From positions 372,001 through 436,000 of the forward strand of contig CM030720.1 of NCBI GenBank assembly GCA_018127085.1: 64,000 nt of DNA, given 5' to 3'. The notes below the pieces were generated by a model, which had not been told where the DNA came from, searched no databases, and worked only from the letters and a program-made list of their open reading frames with translations. This document shows, piece after piece, positions 46,580-60,806 of this stretch. Source of the stretch: Pneumocystis sp. 'macacae'. Taxonomy: Eukaryota; Ascomycota; Pneumocystomycetes; Pneumocystales; Pneumocystaceae. Numbering within the stretch: the first letter of the stretch is position 1; each line of letters begins with the position of its first letter. Position numbers and translations under genes: made by a program.

Positions 46580-49539
46580 ATGACAGAGGTTTTGAAATTA
46601 CGGGAAAAACGGAACAGGAAAGGGTTTGAACAGATACATTCACGAAAGTCACATCATCAAACGACTCCAGAGCCATGCTCAGTGCAAGAAGATGAGAAAA
46701 AGTTATCTCAAGAGATACATCAAGAGACACAATCAGCCCTATTTGGTGAGTCTGCAAAGTTGAAAGCTCAATATCATCGACAACTTGCATCATGTAAAGA
46801 ACTGTTTCCTGATTGGACAGAAGAAGATATTCTTTATGTGATTCAAGAGGTATCGGGTGATTTCGAAATGGCAGTGACACGTATATCAGAAGGTTAGATT
46901 AACAGGAGCTTCTTTAACATATATTTCTTAATACTTTTTTAGGTCGTGTAGGAAGATGGGGTGAAGTTAAAAAAAAAGGGAAAGATAAAATAAAGAAACA
47001 AGAATCTTTACAGAATTCAACTTTATCATTAGGGGGTGATAAAACATCCCGTGACAAGGGTCGGGACCCTAAAACTATTAAAAATAAAGGTAAGAGGCTT
47101 TTTATATAATTAAAGTTCTCTAATACCATCAGAAAACTCTAAAAAACGTGGAGGGGGACGTCTAAATGGTATGAATTTTTTTTTTTGAAATGACTAAATT
47201 TTTAGGTATTTTAAGACGAGATCATCAAACAGGATCTAATTCCATATTGCCCTGGGACGCTTCTAGAAATCTAGAAAATCATAAAGACACATTAGATCTT
47301 TCAGGGTCTCATTCCAATGTCAAATCATCATGGCCTTTATATCAACAATCAAAAAATTCACTAAAATCATGTCAAAATGGAAAGAAAAATGCAATTAATA
47401 AAACAACGATTGAGTATGATTTAAAAGAAACAACAGATGTTACATGGGAAGATTTAAGTCATGCTAATCAGGATTCTAGATCAGTAAGTGCATGGAGTGA
47501 TGCAGCAACCAAGGCATCATCAGCAACGGCAGGATGGACTGAAACTGGGTCTTTTTGCATTTCTAATTTTGAATCCCAAAGTTCAACAACTTCAAAACCT
47601 TGGACAAAAATTATTTCTTCAGGAGCTAAACCTTCATGGGCATCTTTATTAAAACAAGAGTCAGCTCCGGATACACAGGAACAGCAAATTTCGCCTATTT
47701 CAAGAACATCGTATAAACCAGATGAAAATTATGCTAATGCGTTTTCTACGTCTAAATTAACTGAAAAAAGTGATCATGAAATAATAAATAGAGCTAATCA
47801 TGTGCCTATTATTTCTAAAACACCCTTAACTGCATCAAATCTAGAATCAGTAAATAAAGAAAATATAGAACACATTGTATCATCAAAGAATCTTAAGAAT
47901 TCTATAAACATTACAAGTCAATCATTAAACAATAATACAGCAAGATTTCATAGGTTTAATAAATCGAGTTCTTCTAAGAACTCTTATCATAGACATTTAA
48001 ACCAAGAAGCCCCTGTAGTAATGCCAAGTTCAAATAACATCTCAGAAAAAGTTGAGGTTCGCTTTGGAAGCTTGAATCTTGCAGGTCAAGAGAATGGGTT
48101 ATTTTTAAATAGAGAAAAATCAAAACCAGAATCGTATGTTGAATATTTAGAATATTTTTTTTTTTAATGAATTAACAGTAATTCTATACCACAAGGTGTT
48201 TCAACAAATTTTCATTCTGCGGGTCCAACTTTACAAGGATCTCAATCAGCAGAAAGCTCAGAACAAAATGAATTACGGCAATCTGAAAAAATGTACCCAG
48301 AATCATCAAACCCAACACAATGTCCACATCCACTGCCGACTCGGATGTTAGCAGTTCCTTCGAATTTAAACAGGTCTAATCAGCAATTATCTATGCCTGA
48401 ACAAAAACATGGTCAATATGAATCATTTGATCAGAACTCATATACTAATTATACAAACCAAGTACAAGATCGGGGTCCAGATTTCAGAAATTTCTCTTTT
48501 CATGGTGAATATCAGGGTTTTTATGGATCTGATAATCCAAGATCGCATTTTTCGCAAGGATATTACGACCCTTCCACATTTCCTCGTGGACAATTATCCA
48601 ACACTGTTGTGCATAGAGATGCATCTAATATAACAAACGAATATATGCAACCATCTAGGTTTAATACGGGTATATCAGAGGGATCAGGTATTTCTTCTCA
48701 ACAAAATATTTCTGCTCCTGCTATGCCTAAACATGTATCAACCAATCCCAATATTGTTCCTCAACACCATTCATCAACACAAAGTCATTATCCTCAAGCA
48801 CAAACTTACCCAATTCATCCTTATTATAATCCTTATGCAGCATACTATATGAACCAAGTAATTTGCTGCATGTTATATTAACATTATTTTTAACATTTTA
48901 TAGTATGGTTATGGAAATTATCATTACACAAAACAGGATGTTTATAGTCAGCCACAACATGACTATCCTAGATCTTATAATGAAAATGCATATGTTGGTT
49001 CTGATCCAAATGGAAAATTCAATGAACATCGTACAGATATAGTACGACCCACTAATATTACTAAGTCTCGAGAATACCCCAGACCTAAATCACAAAGCTC
49101 GGGTTCTAATCAACCAACTCAATGGTCTTCACAGCAAAAAACCTCTTCCAACAATTCTCTTGAATACAATAGTGAAAAAATTAATCCATTATCTCATCAA
49201 GGAAGTCATCTACAACAAGTGCAGAATTTCCAACAACAAAGCCCAATTCGACCAGTATATCCTGGATCCTCTCACGCATATCCTACTCACTTATCACAAT
49301 CATCACAACTTCATTATCAAGGAGCATCCGCTACGTCCGTTACAACAGGAGCTCCCGCTACTACTGGGGTCCCTGAAACACCAGGAGCACTGAACACATT
49401 AATGCAGTCAGCAGTAACTGCTCCCCCATCAACCTATTCTATTCATAACCATAACATTGGGTATCATGGACCATATCAACCTTTATTAAACCGTCAAGAC
49501 CATCCAAATGTCGCATGGACCAATTATACATCTCATTAG
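46580..49539 (+). CDS. DEF1: RNA polymerase II degradation factor Def1 (CUE domain)
   Basis: Def1 binds ubiquitin through an N-terminal CUE domain and recruits the ligase that destroys stalled RNA polymerase II. Here the CUE helices are KAQYHRQLASCKELFPDWTE and DILYVIQEVSGDFEMAVTRI. The Def1-type linker GRWGEVKKKGKDKIKKQ follows directly. The rest (about 800 residues) is low-complexity Ser/Asn/Gln/Pro/Tyr, ending in a QQ/Pro/His/Tyr-rich region and NVAWTNYTSH. This matches the Gln-rich tail that Def1 uses for assembly and that is proteolysed to let it enter the nucleus. Introns are about 45 nt, the first near 46895-46942. Start ATG at 46580, stop TAG at 49537-49539. Confidence 0.9.
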
Positions 49540-49835
49540 AACTTAATACCTTTCTTTATACATAAACAATTACTAAGGAACATGTGAATTGCTAAAATAT
49601 TATTAATATATTTCTTTTTGTTACGAGCTTTTTTTAAATATGGCAGTAATATAGGCGTAACCATTTACAATAAACACTTCACATTTTACTATTAATGCAA
49701 ATGATTATTTATAACAAGTATTTTTATTATGTATGTATAGCGTGCTTATTTAGTTGTAGACGTTTAACCGTCTAACGGTGATTTTAAATAAATTTATATT
49801 GCTTCAAAAACTTTTATTAATATTGGGTTCTGCCA
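49540..49835. promoter_or_regulatory. DEF1-PGM2 spacer with two competing hairpins
   Basis: 296 nt, AT-rich apart from a short GC-containing element near 49756-49782. TAGACG-TTTAAC-CGTCTA forms a 6-bp stem. The overlapping ACCGT-CTA-ACGGT forms a 5-bp alternative that shares the CCGTCTA strand. The element lies about 60-80 nt before the PGM2 ATG, so it is in the promoter or 5' UTR. Confidence 0.35.
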
Positions 49836-51804
<1,969 letters not shown>

Positions 51805-51835
51805 ATGATAAGTGTTTTATAAAAATGTTTACGGT

Positions 51836-52410
51836 TTATTCAATATTTTCTACTATTTTATTAATTTTATGTTTAAATTCTTCCAAAGCATTCAGTTCAT
51901 CATTTTTTATTTTTTTATTAAAACATTCTTTTTCTACTTTTAAATTTTCGAATACATTTTTTTTAAGATCAACTAATTGATTAATGTCTTGTTTAATTTT
52001 TTTCTATTCATATTAAATTATAAATATTTAATTTAAAACAATATACTCTTTCATTCATAATTTCTTCATAAAGTTCATAATGTTTTGCATTAGATATATC
52101 ATCATCTAAAAGTATTAAATAATATAAAATGTAATTTATATGGTTGGGAAAACCCGAGATATTTTTTTTTTCTTGAAACTTTTTTAATTCTTTTTTAAAA
52201 TTCATAATTTCTTCTGATAATTGATTTTCTAAAATAAGACTTTTATGATTTAAAACAAAACTTTCATTTAGTTTTATTTTTAATGCATTTTGAAGTTTTG
52301 AAAAAGAATCATCTAATTGTTTCACTGCAAAAATATTAATTTTTTTAAGAATAATAGAAAAATATACATATTTTTAATTGATTTTCAATGTGTTTTGAAT
52401 TTTTATTCAT
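51836..52410 (-). CDS. small coiled-coil protein, unrecognised (162 aa)
   Basis: Three exons with two 43-nt introns join in frame into exactly 162 codons. The protein starts MNKNSKHIENQLKILKQLDD and ends KHKINKIVENIE with TAA at 51836-51838. The N-terminal third and the C-terminal third are amphipathic, Lys/Glu/Asn-rich helices with heptads. The middle contains a hydrophobic stretch NYILYYLILLDDDI that looks packed, not membranous. Size and layout resemble small subunits of kinetochore or tethering complexes, and DUO1 is the next gene. That is only a guess. The clean splicing supports a real gene. Confidence 0.65.
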
Positions 52411-52745
52411 ATTTTTTGATTTTATTTCGAAACCATTAGTTTTTTTAGATATTTTGATTAATAGATTTATATAAAATCAAAGAATATTTATTATTTGGAT
52501 AAAGAATTTAAATTACGTGAAAAAAACATATTAAATATATTACATTTTTTATTTTAAATTTAATATGAATATATTTTTAAAATAATGTCATCTATGCAGA
52601 AAGATTTTTATTTTATCTTCTGTTTAAAATAAAAATTAACAGATTTCAAAAATAGTCAATTTATATTGTATTATAGATACAATTAGGTGAAGTCTCTTTA
52701 AAATATCATAAAATATTACAAACATATGACTTTTTCCCTTTATTA
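52411..52745. promoter_or_regulatory. Promoter of the coiled-coil gene and 3' end of DUO1
   Basis: 335 AT-rich nt between two minus-strand genes; nothing recognisable. Confidence 0.4.
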
Positions 52746-53459
52746 TCATTTTTTATAATTTTTCTTTGTGTTTTCTTTATTTGTTGCTGATACAGTAGTT
52801 TTCTTGTTACGAATATATGTTTTCGTTGTTTCCCTTTTTTTCATTCTTTTTTCATTATCTATGCCTGAGTTATTTAAATAAGACATATTTGACAACTCTT
52901 TCTTTGCTTCTTTAGCTGATATTTTTTTTTCCGATACTTGAAATGATTTTATCTCCTGTGGTTGTTCTATAGTTTTTGATAGTTCATTTTCTATATCTAA
53001 TAAATCCTAAACAATATTAAAAATTTCTTTGTTTAATAACATATGTTCTAAATAAAAAGTAACTTACTTTTGTTGCTCCATGCCACCTCTTATTCAAAAC
53101 TAACTGCTGAGTATGTTCTGTTTGATTTAGGATCTTAATCCAGAGTTCAAGAAGCTTATCTGCATCCTTGACTGTTTTGTCTACAATCTATATACGCAGT
53201 ATTACGCCCAGAAACCCTCATTCTTGATATTATTTACCTCCATATTTTCTTGTGCCTTTGTTAATCCAGAAACCGTTTTTTCAATTATTTTATTCAAATT
53301 TTGAACACTTTCGAGCTCTCTACGTAACATTGTATCCCTCTCTGTTGTTTCTTTATCAACAGAAACAGACGATTGTTCTGTTATTTGCAAATGTGAAAAA
53401 TTTGTTAATGACTTTTCTTGAAAACTCATTTTTGATCTTATTTTTAACGTCTTTTTCAC
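52746..53459 (-). CDS. DUO1: DASH/Dam1 complex subunit Duo1
   Basis: Duo1 is a core subunit of the microtubule-encircling DASH ring at kinetochores. The family signature is plain: KETTERDTMLRRELESVQNL, NKIIEKTVSGLTKAQENME, then after a 50-nt intron IVDKTVKDADKLLELWIKIL and SQTEH-like NQTEHTQQL with WHGAT. A second intron of 61 nt precedes a Lys/Ser-rich tail ending KENTKKNYKK. The assembled frame is 200 codons plus TGA (52746-52748). Two ATGs (53459 and 53429) could start it. The second gives MSFQEKSLTNF, and the first adds ten basic residues. Plausible length either way. Confidence 0.92.
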
Positions 53460-53716
53460 GTTTTTTCAAAAATATATAAAATAAAACCTTTTTGTTTATT
53501 ATGAGTAGCTTCTATAGGTCTAAACACACCATAAAGCTTGTTTTCTGTAAAAAATTTTTGTTATTTTGACACAAAACACTGATATCAGTCGTTGCTATGG
53601 TTTCATCACATTAACCATAATTAACTACAAAAATTCAATAATTTTCTTAATTTAAACTAATTTGAACTTTTTTTGCTTTAAAAACATTTAAGGGCATTTA
53701 TGAACATAAAAAATTT

Positions 53717-54362
53717 ATGAAAAATCTTTCAACACCACCTCCAATCTATTCACAATTGCCTCCAACGCCTCCAACTCCACTTCATGGCTCTTTATATGAT
53801 AACTTAATAGCGGAAAAAAACAAACAAGAATATACAGAAGGAAAACATTTATGCATAGAAGAAAAGTGTAAAGATTTAGAAGATTCGTTTTTTACGCCAA
53901 AAACACCATGTAATATATTAGAAAAAAAAAATGAAATTTTAGATGCATGGAAGCCAGGTTTTTTTCCAAAGAAAAGACCTAAAAAAGAAACGGAATTCTG
54001 GAAAGATGATTTTAAGAGCGAAAAAGTATTTTTTTATGATGAAGAGAACCCTTTCTTTTCAAAAACAAGAGATATTTATAATTCGATAAAAGAACCTGTA
54101 AAAAAACCTAATAAACTACATTCTCCAGAAGGATTATCATTTATATTGTACATTTTGAGTATTTTTTGCATATTTTATTCTCTAACAAGTTGATAGTCGT
54201 GGTAAAAAAGTTATACGGCCATTCGAGAAGGGAGAAATAAATGATTTAAAGCCTAGAAAGCTTTTCCAAAAAGAAACAATGTTCTCTTTAAGTACTACTC
54301 TTGACGAAGTAGAAGACGAATTTACTCCGATGAAACGAAAAAGACGAAAAAACAATGTATAG
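53717..54362 (+). CDS. SP/TP-rich small nuclear-like protein, unrecognised (198 aa)
   Basis: Two exons with a 49-nt intron (54148-54196) give 198 codons. The N-terminus is Pro-rich with clustered TP sites (LPPTPPTPLHG). Further SP/TP sites lie in FTPKTP and HSPEG, and FTPMKRKRRKNNV ends the protein with a basic nuclear-localisation-like patch. Between them are WKPGFFPKKRPKK and NPFFSK. The spliced junction reads FIFRGKKVIRPFEKGEI. The pattern suggests a cyclin-dependent kinase substrate or regulator. I cannot name the family, and function is not inferred beyond that. Confidence 0.65.
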
Positions 54363-54619
54363 ATGTATAATGAGTAATAGAATGATAAAATGAATGATTT
54401 TTATTTAAACACCAATATGTTCAAGTATTTCTACATAAAAATAAACTATATTCATATACTGGTCACTATAGTAGTATGTTTTTTATGATGTTTTATGGCT
54501 ATATGGCAGGAAACCAAATAGCATTGCTGGTTTATATTTCTTATTTTAATATAGTTTGAGTATTGAATTATTTTTTAAACAAGCTTTAATATATAAAAAT
54601 ACCTGTTGAATAGAATAAA

Positions 54620-55721
54620 TTAAGGTCTTGGAAGTATCATATCCATAGATTTGCCATTAAGCCATTTCGGATCAATTAATTTTTCACGTTCTAAATATCT
54701 AATAACATAAGAGAAAACTAAAAGGATATACAGAGGTACATACAAAGATCTATATGCATTCCTAATAGTAGAATCACTCACCCCTACTACTTCAGCTATC
54801 TCTCTTGGGAGCTTAGGGTGTTGGAATAAATACGATGCCATGTAAATACCACTAGCTGCAATGGAAATGGGCGAACGCCCAGCAAGTGTCCCCTCAACAC
54901 TTGCACGATTTGCTAACTCCGATGCAGCAATTTGAACAGATGTAGGAAGTGATAATCTGTTACAGAAACGAACCATAAGATCTTTTGGAGATGTAGAAGA
55001 AGGTATATATGAGTCATCAGTTTTCCCTGTATTAGAAAGAATAGTATTATCTGTTAACATTTTCTGAAGACTTTTAAAAACACGTCCTATCTCCTTTTTA
55101 GGAACATTAGTTAAGGTACAAATTTCTTTAAATGTTCTTGGTGCTTTTCCCTGGCGACAAGCAATAAAAATACATGCAGATATAATAGACTCATTACTTC
55201 TTCCTTTCAATGCTTTACTATCATCCACTCGCTTAAAGACTTGCTTAGCAATATCCGAAATAGACTTCGGCAAGTGTATAGCATCACACATTGCACTAAT
55301 TTCTCGATATGCTGACATCAAATTCCTCTCACCCTTCTGAACTACGGATCTCCCCTGTGTTTTCGAAAGGCCATGACCACCATCCTGTGTAGATATAATT
55401 GTATCCAGTTGAGAACCATTTAACAATGGGTTTGCTGATGAACCTACTCTAGATTGGTTATCACCGCCTTCGTCATTAGCAAACGTTCTCCATTCAGATC
55501 GTGTATCCACAATCCTGTCTCCTACAACTAATCTACCAAATGAATACTGCAACAGATTTGGCTCAGGCAAATTACCCGCAGGAACCACACACAGTATCGC
55601 CTGAGGAAAACTCTTCAACTAGGTTCGGAGGATCTTCCTTGCAGTCAGGACAGATAATGCGCACATTAAGATTAATGGCTCCTGGGTTTGTTGCGTATGA
55701 ATTTTCAGTAGTTGATGGCAT
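54620..55721 (-). CDS. SUA7: Transcription initiation factor TFIIB
   Basis: TFIIB positions RNA polymerase II at the start site. The ATG at 55721 leads to the zinc ribbon CPDCKEDPP...CGSCG, closed by a 43-nt intron inside the last Gly codon. The B-reader/linker segment [18 protein letters not shown] follows. The two cyclin-like repeats contain [20 protein letters not shown] and [20 protein letters not shown]. The C-terminal intron (GTATGT donor) joins RSLY to [11 protein letters not shown]. The protein ends MDMILPRP, then TAA at 54620-54622. Length (about 345 aa) and all key residues fit. Confidence 0.96.
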
Positions 55722-56100
55722 CTTTTTAAATCAAACTTTTATAAAAACACATAGAAATAAATAATTCTACGTATCCAAAAGAACAAAAACTCCTAAATAT
55801 ATAACTTTTTGCTTACTTATACTCTGATAAAAAGGCCCGAGGCTATTTATCATGTTGTTTTAGATATTTTCATGAAAAATTAAAAAGTTATTATTACAAC
55901 CTTTTTTAACGTTAAAAACTTTCAATCAACAGCCTGTTCCTTTAAAAAACCAAAAACGTTCCCTTTAAAAGCTATTAAAATTTTTTAATTCATTTATTAA
56001 TATTTAAAATTAAAAAATGAAAAAGAAAATAATTTTTAACAGATTTGAACTTAAAAAATCTAACCGACAAAAAAATAACTTGTTTAAAAGTCAAGTAATC
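55722..56100. promoter_or_regulatory. Divergent TFIIB/ATP14 promoter region
   Basis: 379 AT-rich nt. One short GC-containing element, AGGCCCGAGGCT, lies near 55830-55843 and could fold as GCC-CGA-GGC. No TATA box can be singled out in this composition. Confidence 0.4.
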
Positions 56101-56631
56101 ATGTTTAATAAAATAAAGACAAATGTATAATAAAGAAGTAACATGTTTTATACTAAACTAATAACATTCTTTTCCAGAGTCAGATTATATTTTTAAAGCT
56201 ACAAATCCGAAAGTTTTTTCAATCATCATATCAATATCAAGGTAATTTTCTAAAATTGAATTTTATAGATAGTTATAGAGTTCTAGATATTATTCAAGAA
56301 CTTTATTTACGTGCTCTAAGGTGCTTTTTCTGAAAAAGTATTTTTTCGCGTATTTAAGATGGTCTAGAAGTTGCAAACCATATACAATTAAACCTACAGA
56401 TGCAGAAGATCAAGTAAGACATTGGAAGCTTCCAGATCCACCAAAAATACCAGAGATAAACCTAGATGTTGCTACACATTTAGATGCATATGAAAAAGAA
56501 AATATAATAGAAACATCTACAACAATAGATACAGCAAATCCTTTAGATGCATTATTTGAGGTACTTATTAGGGAACTAGGAAATATTGATATTTATTTTT
56601 ATAGGAAAAAAAAAAGGATGTACACCATTGA
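56101..56631 (+). CDS. ATP14: Mitochondrial F1Fo-ATP synthase subunit h (Atp14)
   Basis: A stalk subunit of ATP synthase. Five exons with introns 56125-56177, 56242-56286, 56321-56367 and 56561-56604 give exactly 113 codons. The basic N-terminus (MFNKIKTNSQIIFLKLQIRK) looks like a mitochondrial import signal. The conserved core reads DIIQELYLRALRSCKPY, PTDAEDQVRHWKLPDPPK, IPEINLDVATHLDAYE. The end is Glu/Lys-rich, finishing VHH, much as yeast Atp14 ends Glu-rich with a terminal His. Exon 1 is only 24 nt. Length compares well with the yeast precursor. Stop TGA at 56629-56631. Confidence 0.88.
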
Positions 56632-57370
56632 TTCAGTGTTTCTTATGTAAGTTTTAAACAGGTCTAAATGGATGATGCTATTTTTTTTAATTTTAGGAAA
56701 TTAAAATAGAAAAATTAGGGATTTAAGAGTATAATATATGTTTATGTTTTTAGAATTCTATATTTTTGCACTAAAAAAAATAAAAAAATCTTTTGTTATA
56801 AATAAAATCATTATTTTTTGTTTTAAATAAAAGTATTATTAATATTTATAAAAATTATCCTTAAAATATTTTTTTAATTTATATATTCTTATAGTTTTAT
56901 GTTCTTTATTCATTAATTTTATCATTTGATTATTTATTAATAAAAAAATATTTTTTATTGTAAGTGCTTAAATGTTAATAAAAAGGTCATTTGACTAAAA
57001 ATATTCACAATACAATGCATTTTATTCATCTTTTTAGCATATATATTATTAGGTTTTCTAAAGATAATTAAATAATTCATATAAAAATTTTGATTTTGTC
57101 TAAAAATTAAAATATGCCTTTGCATTTATTATATAATAAAATTTAAGTATTCTTTTAAAAAAAAAATATGTATGAATAAATATTTTTAAACAAAAAAATA
57201 AAAATGATTCAATAATTTTATATATAAATTTTATATTTAAAAGACATTATAAATATTAAATAAAAGATAAATTATACATATGATCAAAAAAAAATAATAT
57301 ATTTTAAGAAAAAAAGTTAATATTCAATTATTTTTAAATTTGACATCAAATTTTTAAAATATTTTTTAAA
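56632..57370. other. AT-rich intergenic region, VPS52 promoter
   Basis: 739 nt of nearly pure A+T with long A and T runs. No open frame or structured RNA recognised. Confidence 0.5.
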
Positions 57371-59484
57371 ATGACAGAATCTGATATTTTTATAAAAAAA
57401 TTAGACAAAATATTAATGGATTCACAAGAATGGGGCTTAAAAGATTTAATTAGTACTTTTTCTTATTCAAAAAATGTTTTAAATAACAAAAAAAAAGAAG
57501 CGAATATTCAAGAAATATTGATAAAAAAATGTCGTTTTTTTTTAATAATTTTAAAAAATAGGATCTAAATATTTATAGGTATAAAGAATACAGAAATAAC
57601 AAATGAATTAAATAGTTCTATAATGGTATTTTAAGTAAAATACAAGCCTAAATAATAATTGGATATAGTCCTGTAATAAGACTTTAGATTCAATAGAATT
57701 GTATCTTTCTGATTTGCAAAATAATCTTGAAACAATCAATAATGAGATGAAGTCTTTAAAACTACGTTCTTTAACTATCAGTCAGCAATTGCAAATACGA
57801 AAGGTAAATAAGGGATTTTCATAATTTTCTTTTATTTAGTAGAAAAGAACACAGAACAAAGGATTAATGATGTTATAAATGACTTTATTCTTTCTCCCGA
57901 AATTATTTATTGTATTTCAGAATCAAAAATCGATGAAAAATGGCTACATACCCTTTCTATTCTTAATAATACAATAGATCGTTTTGATATTAATAAAAAA
58001 AAACAGAATTTGTGGAAAATACAAGAACATCTAGAAAAAGAATTAGAAAAACTTTCATACATAGTGTGGTTATTCTGTTTATTTTCTATAAAACTAAAAT
58101 AATCAGGCGATTACACGGATACGAGAATTTTTAATCAATAAAATTAAAATATTACATAATCCTTATAGTAATTCAAGAGCAGTTCAACAATCTCTTATAA
58201 AATACAAATTTCTATTTGTTTTTTTATTTAAAAGACAAAACCAAATAGTCTTTGAAATTAAACAAACATATCAAAATACTATTCAATGGTATTATATTTA
58301 TCATTTTGAAAAATATAGAACTTTTTTAGAAAAACTTGAGGTAATTTTAGTATTAAATAATTTTAATTTTATTAATTTTTTATAAAGATAAATACATTTA
58401 ATACCATTCTTTTAAATTATGAAAAAACATCTAAAAAGAGTAAGAAAAAGTTATAATATTTATTTGATTTTAAAATATATAAGACAATACACTTCTTCAA
58501 AAGAAAATACAAGTTTTCTCATCATATCAAGAATTTGATATTAATCATAGAACTCGTATCATTTCAGGAGAAAATCAAAATATCATTATGACTCATATTT
58601 CCAATGATGAAAAAAAGGTATTAAGTATTTTTATATTAAATGAGCATTAAAAAGATATAGACTCATAATTTGGAACTCGTTTTTTATAGTTATAACCAAG
58701 TTTTAGTTAATAATATTGTCTTAGAATATTTATTTCTTTCAGAATTTATGTTATTTAATGATTTCCAAGAATTAAATGACTATTTTAAAAATTTGTTTGA
58801 GAATACTTTATCTGATTCCAAGGTGAATTTATATCTGATTCTATAATTTTCTAAATAAAAATAGATATTTAATCGGCAATTAATAGAAAGCTCATATGAT
58901 ATTATAGGAATTCTCCTTTCTGTAAAAACAACACAAGAACTTAGTTCAAATTTAAAAAACGAAAAAATTTTCATTCTTGATGATTATATAAATGAAATAT
59001 CTACATTACTTTGGAATCAATTTCAAAAGTCTGTTGATTTACATTGCGAAAGTTTAAAACAAATCTCAATTAAAAATTCATTAGTAGGAAATCATAATAG
59101 AACAGTCCCTGATGTACTTACACAAAAATTCGGTGACCTATTAAATGGAATTTTTATTATGTTTTCTAAAAATTATAATAAATTTATAGAAACAAAGTAA
59201 GCTTATTATATATTAGAATAATATATATTAATCCTAAGTGTTCAAAAATTAGTAGACAGTCTCATAACATATCTTACAGAAGTCACTAATAAAATGAAAA
59301 ATCAAAAAGAACGAGAACTATTTCTTTATAATAACTATTCCTTAATACTAGCTATAATTAATGCAAGTTAAATTAAAAAAATACAAGAAGAATGCTTATA
59401 TAACTATAGAATACAGAAGGATACTTGGCAAAAAAGCAACAAACATATTTTTATGATCTTCAACTTAATATAAAAAAATCATAA
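57371..59484 (+). CDS. VPS52: GARP complex subunit Vps52
   Basis: Vps52 is a coiled-coil tethering subunit for endosome-to-Golgi vesicles. The ATG at 57371 opens a short N-terminus. The family's diagnostic block follows: SIELYLSDLQNNLETINNEM, SLKLRSLTISQQLQIRK, then VINDFILSPEIIYCISES and KWLHTLSIL. The remainder is helical, with many 40-45 nt introns. The last clear junction joins IINA to NTEGYLAKKQQTYFYDLQLN. The frame then ends KKS at TAA 59482-59484, right after a run of seven A. In the +1 frame, codons continue coherently to TAA at 59543-59545 (KFDKFSTAEINPLIVHD), so the true C-terminus may lie there. Confidence 0.85.
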
Positions 59485-59637
59485 ATTTGATAAATTTTCA
59501 ACAGCAGAGATAAACCCATTAATTGTACATGATATTTATAAATAAATAAAAAAAATCTATAGCTTCCACTAAAAATATAACTGATTTATAGTTTAGTTTT
59601 ATATAATATACAAAATATACAATCATACTTCAAAAAA

Positions 59638-60806
59638 TTATTTTCTAGAAATCGAAGTATCATACATTGCATATAATACTCCTATAAAGGATATAATAAA
59701 CATAAGTTCAACACCAACAGCACGCTTAACAATAAATATGGAATTCAGAAAAAACAAATTTTTCCGAAAACCTTTATAAAATATAGAATATGTCACTATT
59801 GCTTTAACAACAGAAAATGTCATCGGATCAATTATTCTGGAACTTTCCCCTTTTTTTGACTCATGAAAATTAAATATTATAGCAGCAATTAAAGGTATAA
59901 ATATTGCTAATAACCACCAAGTTAAAAAGGGTAACCAAAAACTTTCAAATGAGGAAAATACAGAAATATCAGGTAAATAAAAAATTTTTCCACTATAGGA
60001 ACCAAAATATGAAGGAAGAAATATCTTCAACGCAATTAGATCGATTCATTTGTCAAACAAATAAATACCCCATATGTCCATGGAATTAGGAATCTTAAAA
60101 GATTATAAAACTCATAAATGCAAAATAAAAAATCCACTACTAGGACTCTAGACAAACACTTACGTATACTTAACAATTTTTCAGGAACAAGATGGCATTG
60201 AGAACAGTGTTTAAAATCATTTTGAGTTAAACCTTTGGGAAATTCAGAAATGCAGATTGTATCAGATATAGTCGATTCAGATATATCTTCAGAAGACACT
60301 TTTTCAGTATTATCTGTTTTAAATTGGCATTTTTTATTCTGATCCACAAAAAAAGTATCATTTGTATTTTTAACATCCTGACCAAAAGAATCACTTTGAT
60401 CATTCCTAATCCTTAGTCAATTATATATAAACCAGTCATACAACGAAACATACATAAGTAAAGATCTTTTTGTAACAGCTTTTTGCATAACTGAAGATTT
60501 TTTTCGAGAATTTTTTACATTATTTGTAAGATATCTAATAGAATTAAATTATACCAAAATACAATTAGATGAAATAAAACCCAACACTTGGAAAAAACTC
60601 TGCATAATAAGATGAAAAATTCGGATTTTTAGAAAGTAAATTCTCATTTTTTAATAAATGATCAGTAATTCTCATTTCCAAATCAGCTTTTAAACCATCA
60701 CTATCTAGACCAATTGAGTTCTATTGTTTCAAATTATTAATCTACCTATATTTAGCTGTACTGCAAGATGCTGCAAATCGCTTTTTTTCATTGTTTTTAA
60801 AGCCAT
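59638..60806 (-). CDS. SAP-like N-terminus, multi-pass membrane protein, unrecognised
   Basis: The ATG at 60806 gives MALKTMKKSDLQHLAVQLNI, joined over a small intron to DSDGLKADLEMRITDHLLKN. This is a SAP-type helix-extension-helix that usually binds DNA or marks inner-nuclear-membrane proteins such as Src1/Heh. A basic Lys/Ser stretch and an acidic Ser/Thr region follow. After them come four or five hydrophobic segments, including FWLPFLTWWLLAIFIPLIAA and GVELMFIISFIGVLYAMYD. The C-terminus is SISRK with TAA at 59638-59640. Introns at about 60728-60768 and 60045-60088 restore frame. Combining a SAP-like motif with transmembrane helices suggests a nuclear-envelope protein; this is inference. 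I cannot name an orthologue. Confidence 0.7.

Noticed and set aside
46578..46880. Minus-strand open stretch opposite the DEF1 CUE exon
   Set aside because: The plus strand encodes a clear CUE domain; the complement is a shadow.
55828..55860. C/D-box-like sequence on the minus strand (ATGATAA ... CAGAG)
   Set aside because: No D box CTGA at a suitable position and no terminal stem.
56242..56268. A 27-nt intron in ATP14
   Set aside because: A 45-nt alternative (56242-56286) with the same donor restores the frame, matches the local intron size and gives the conserved DIIQELYLRAL.
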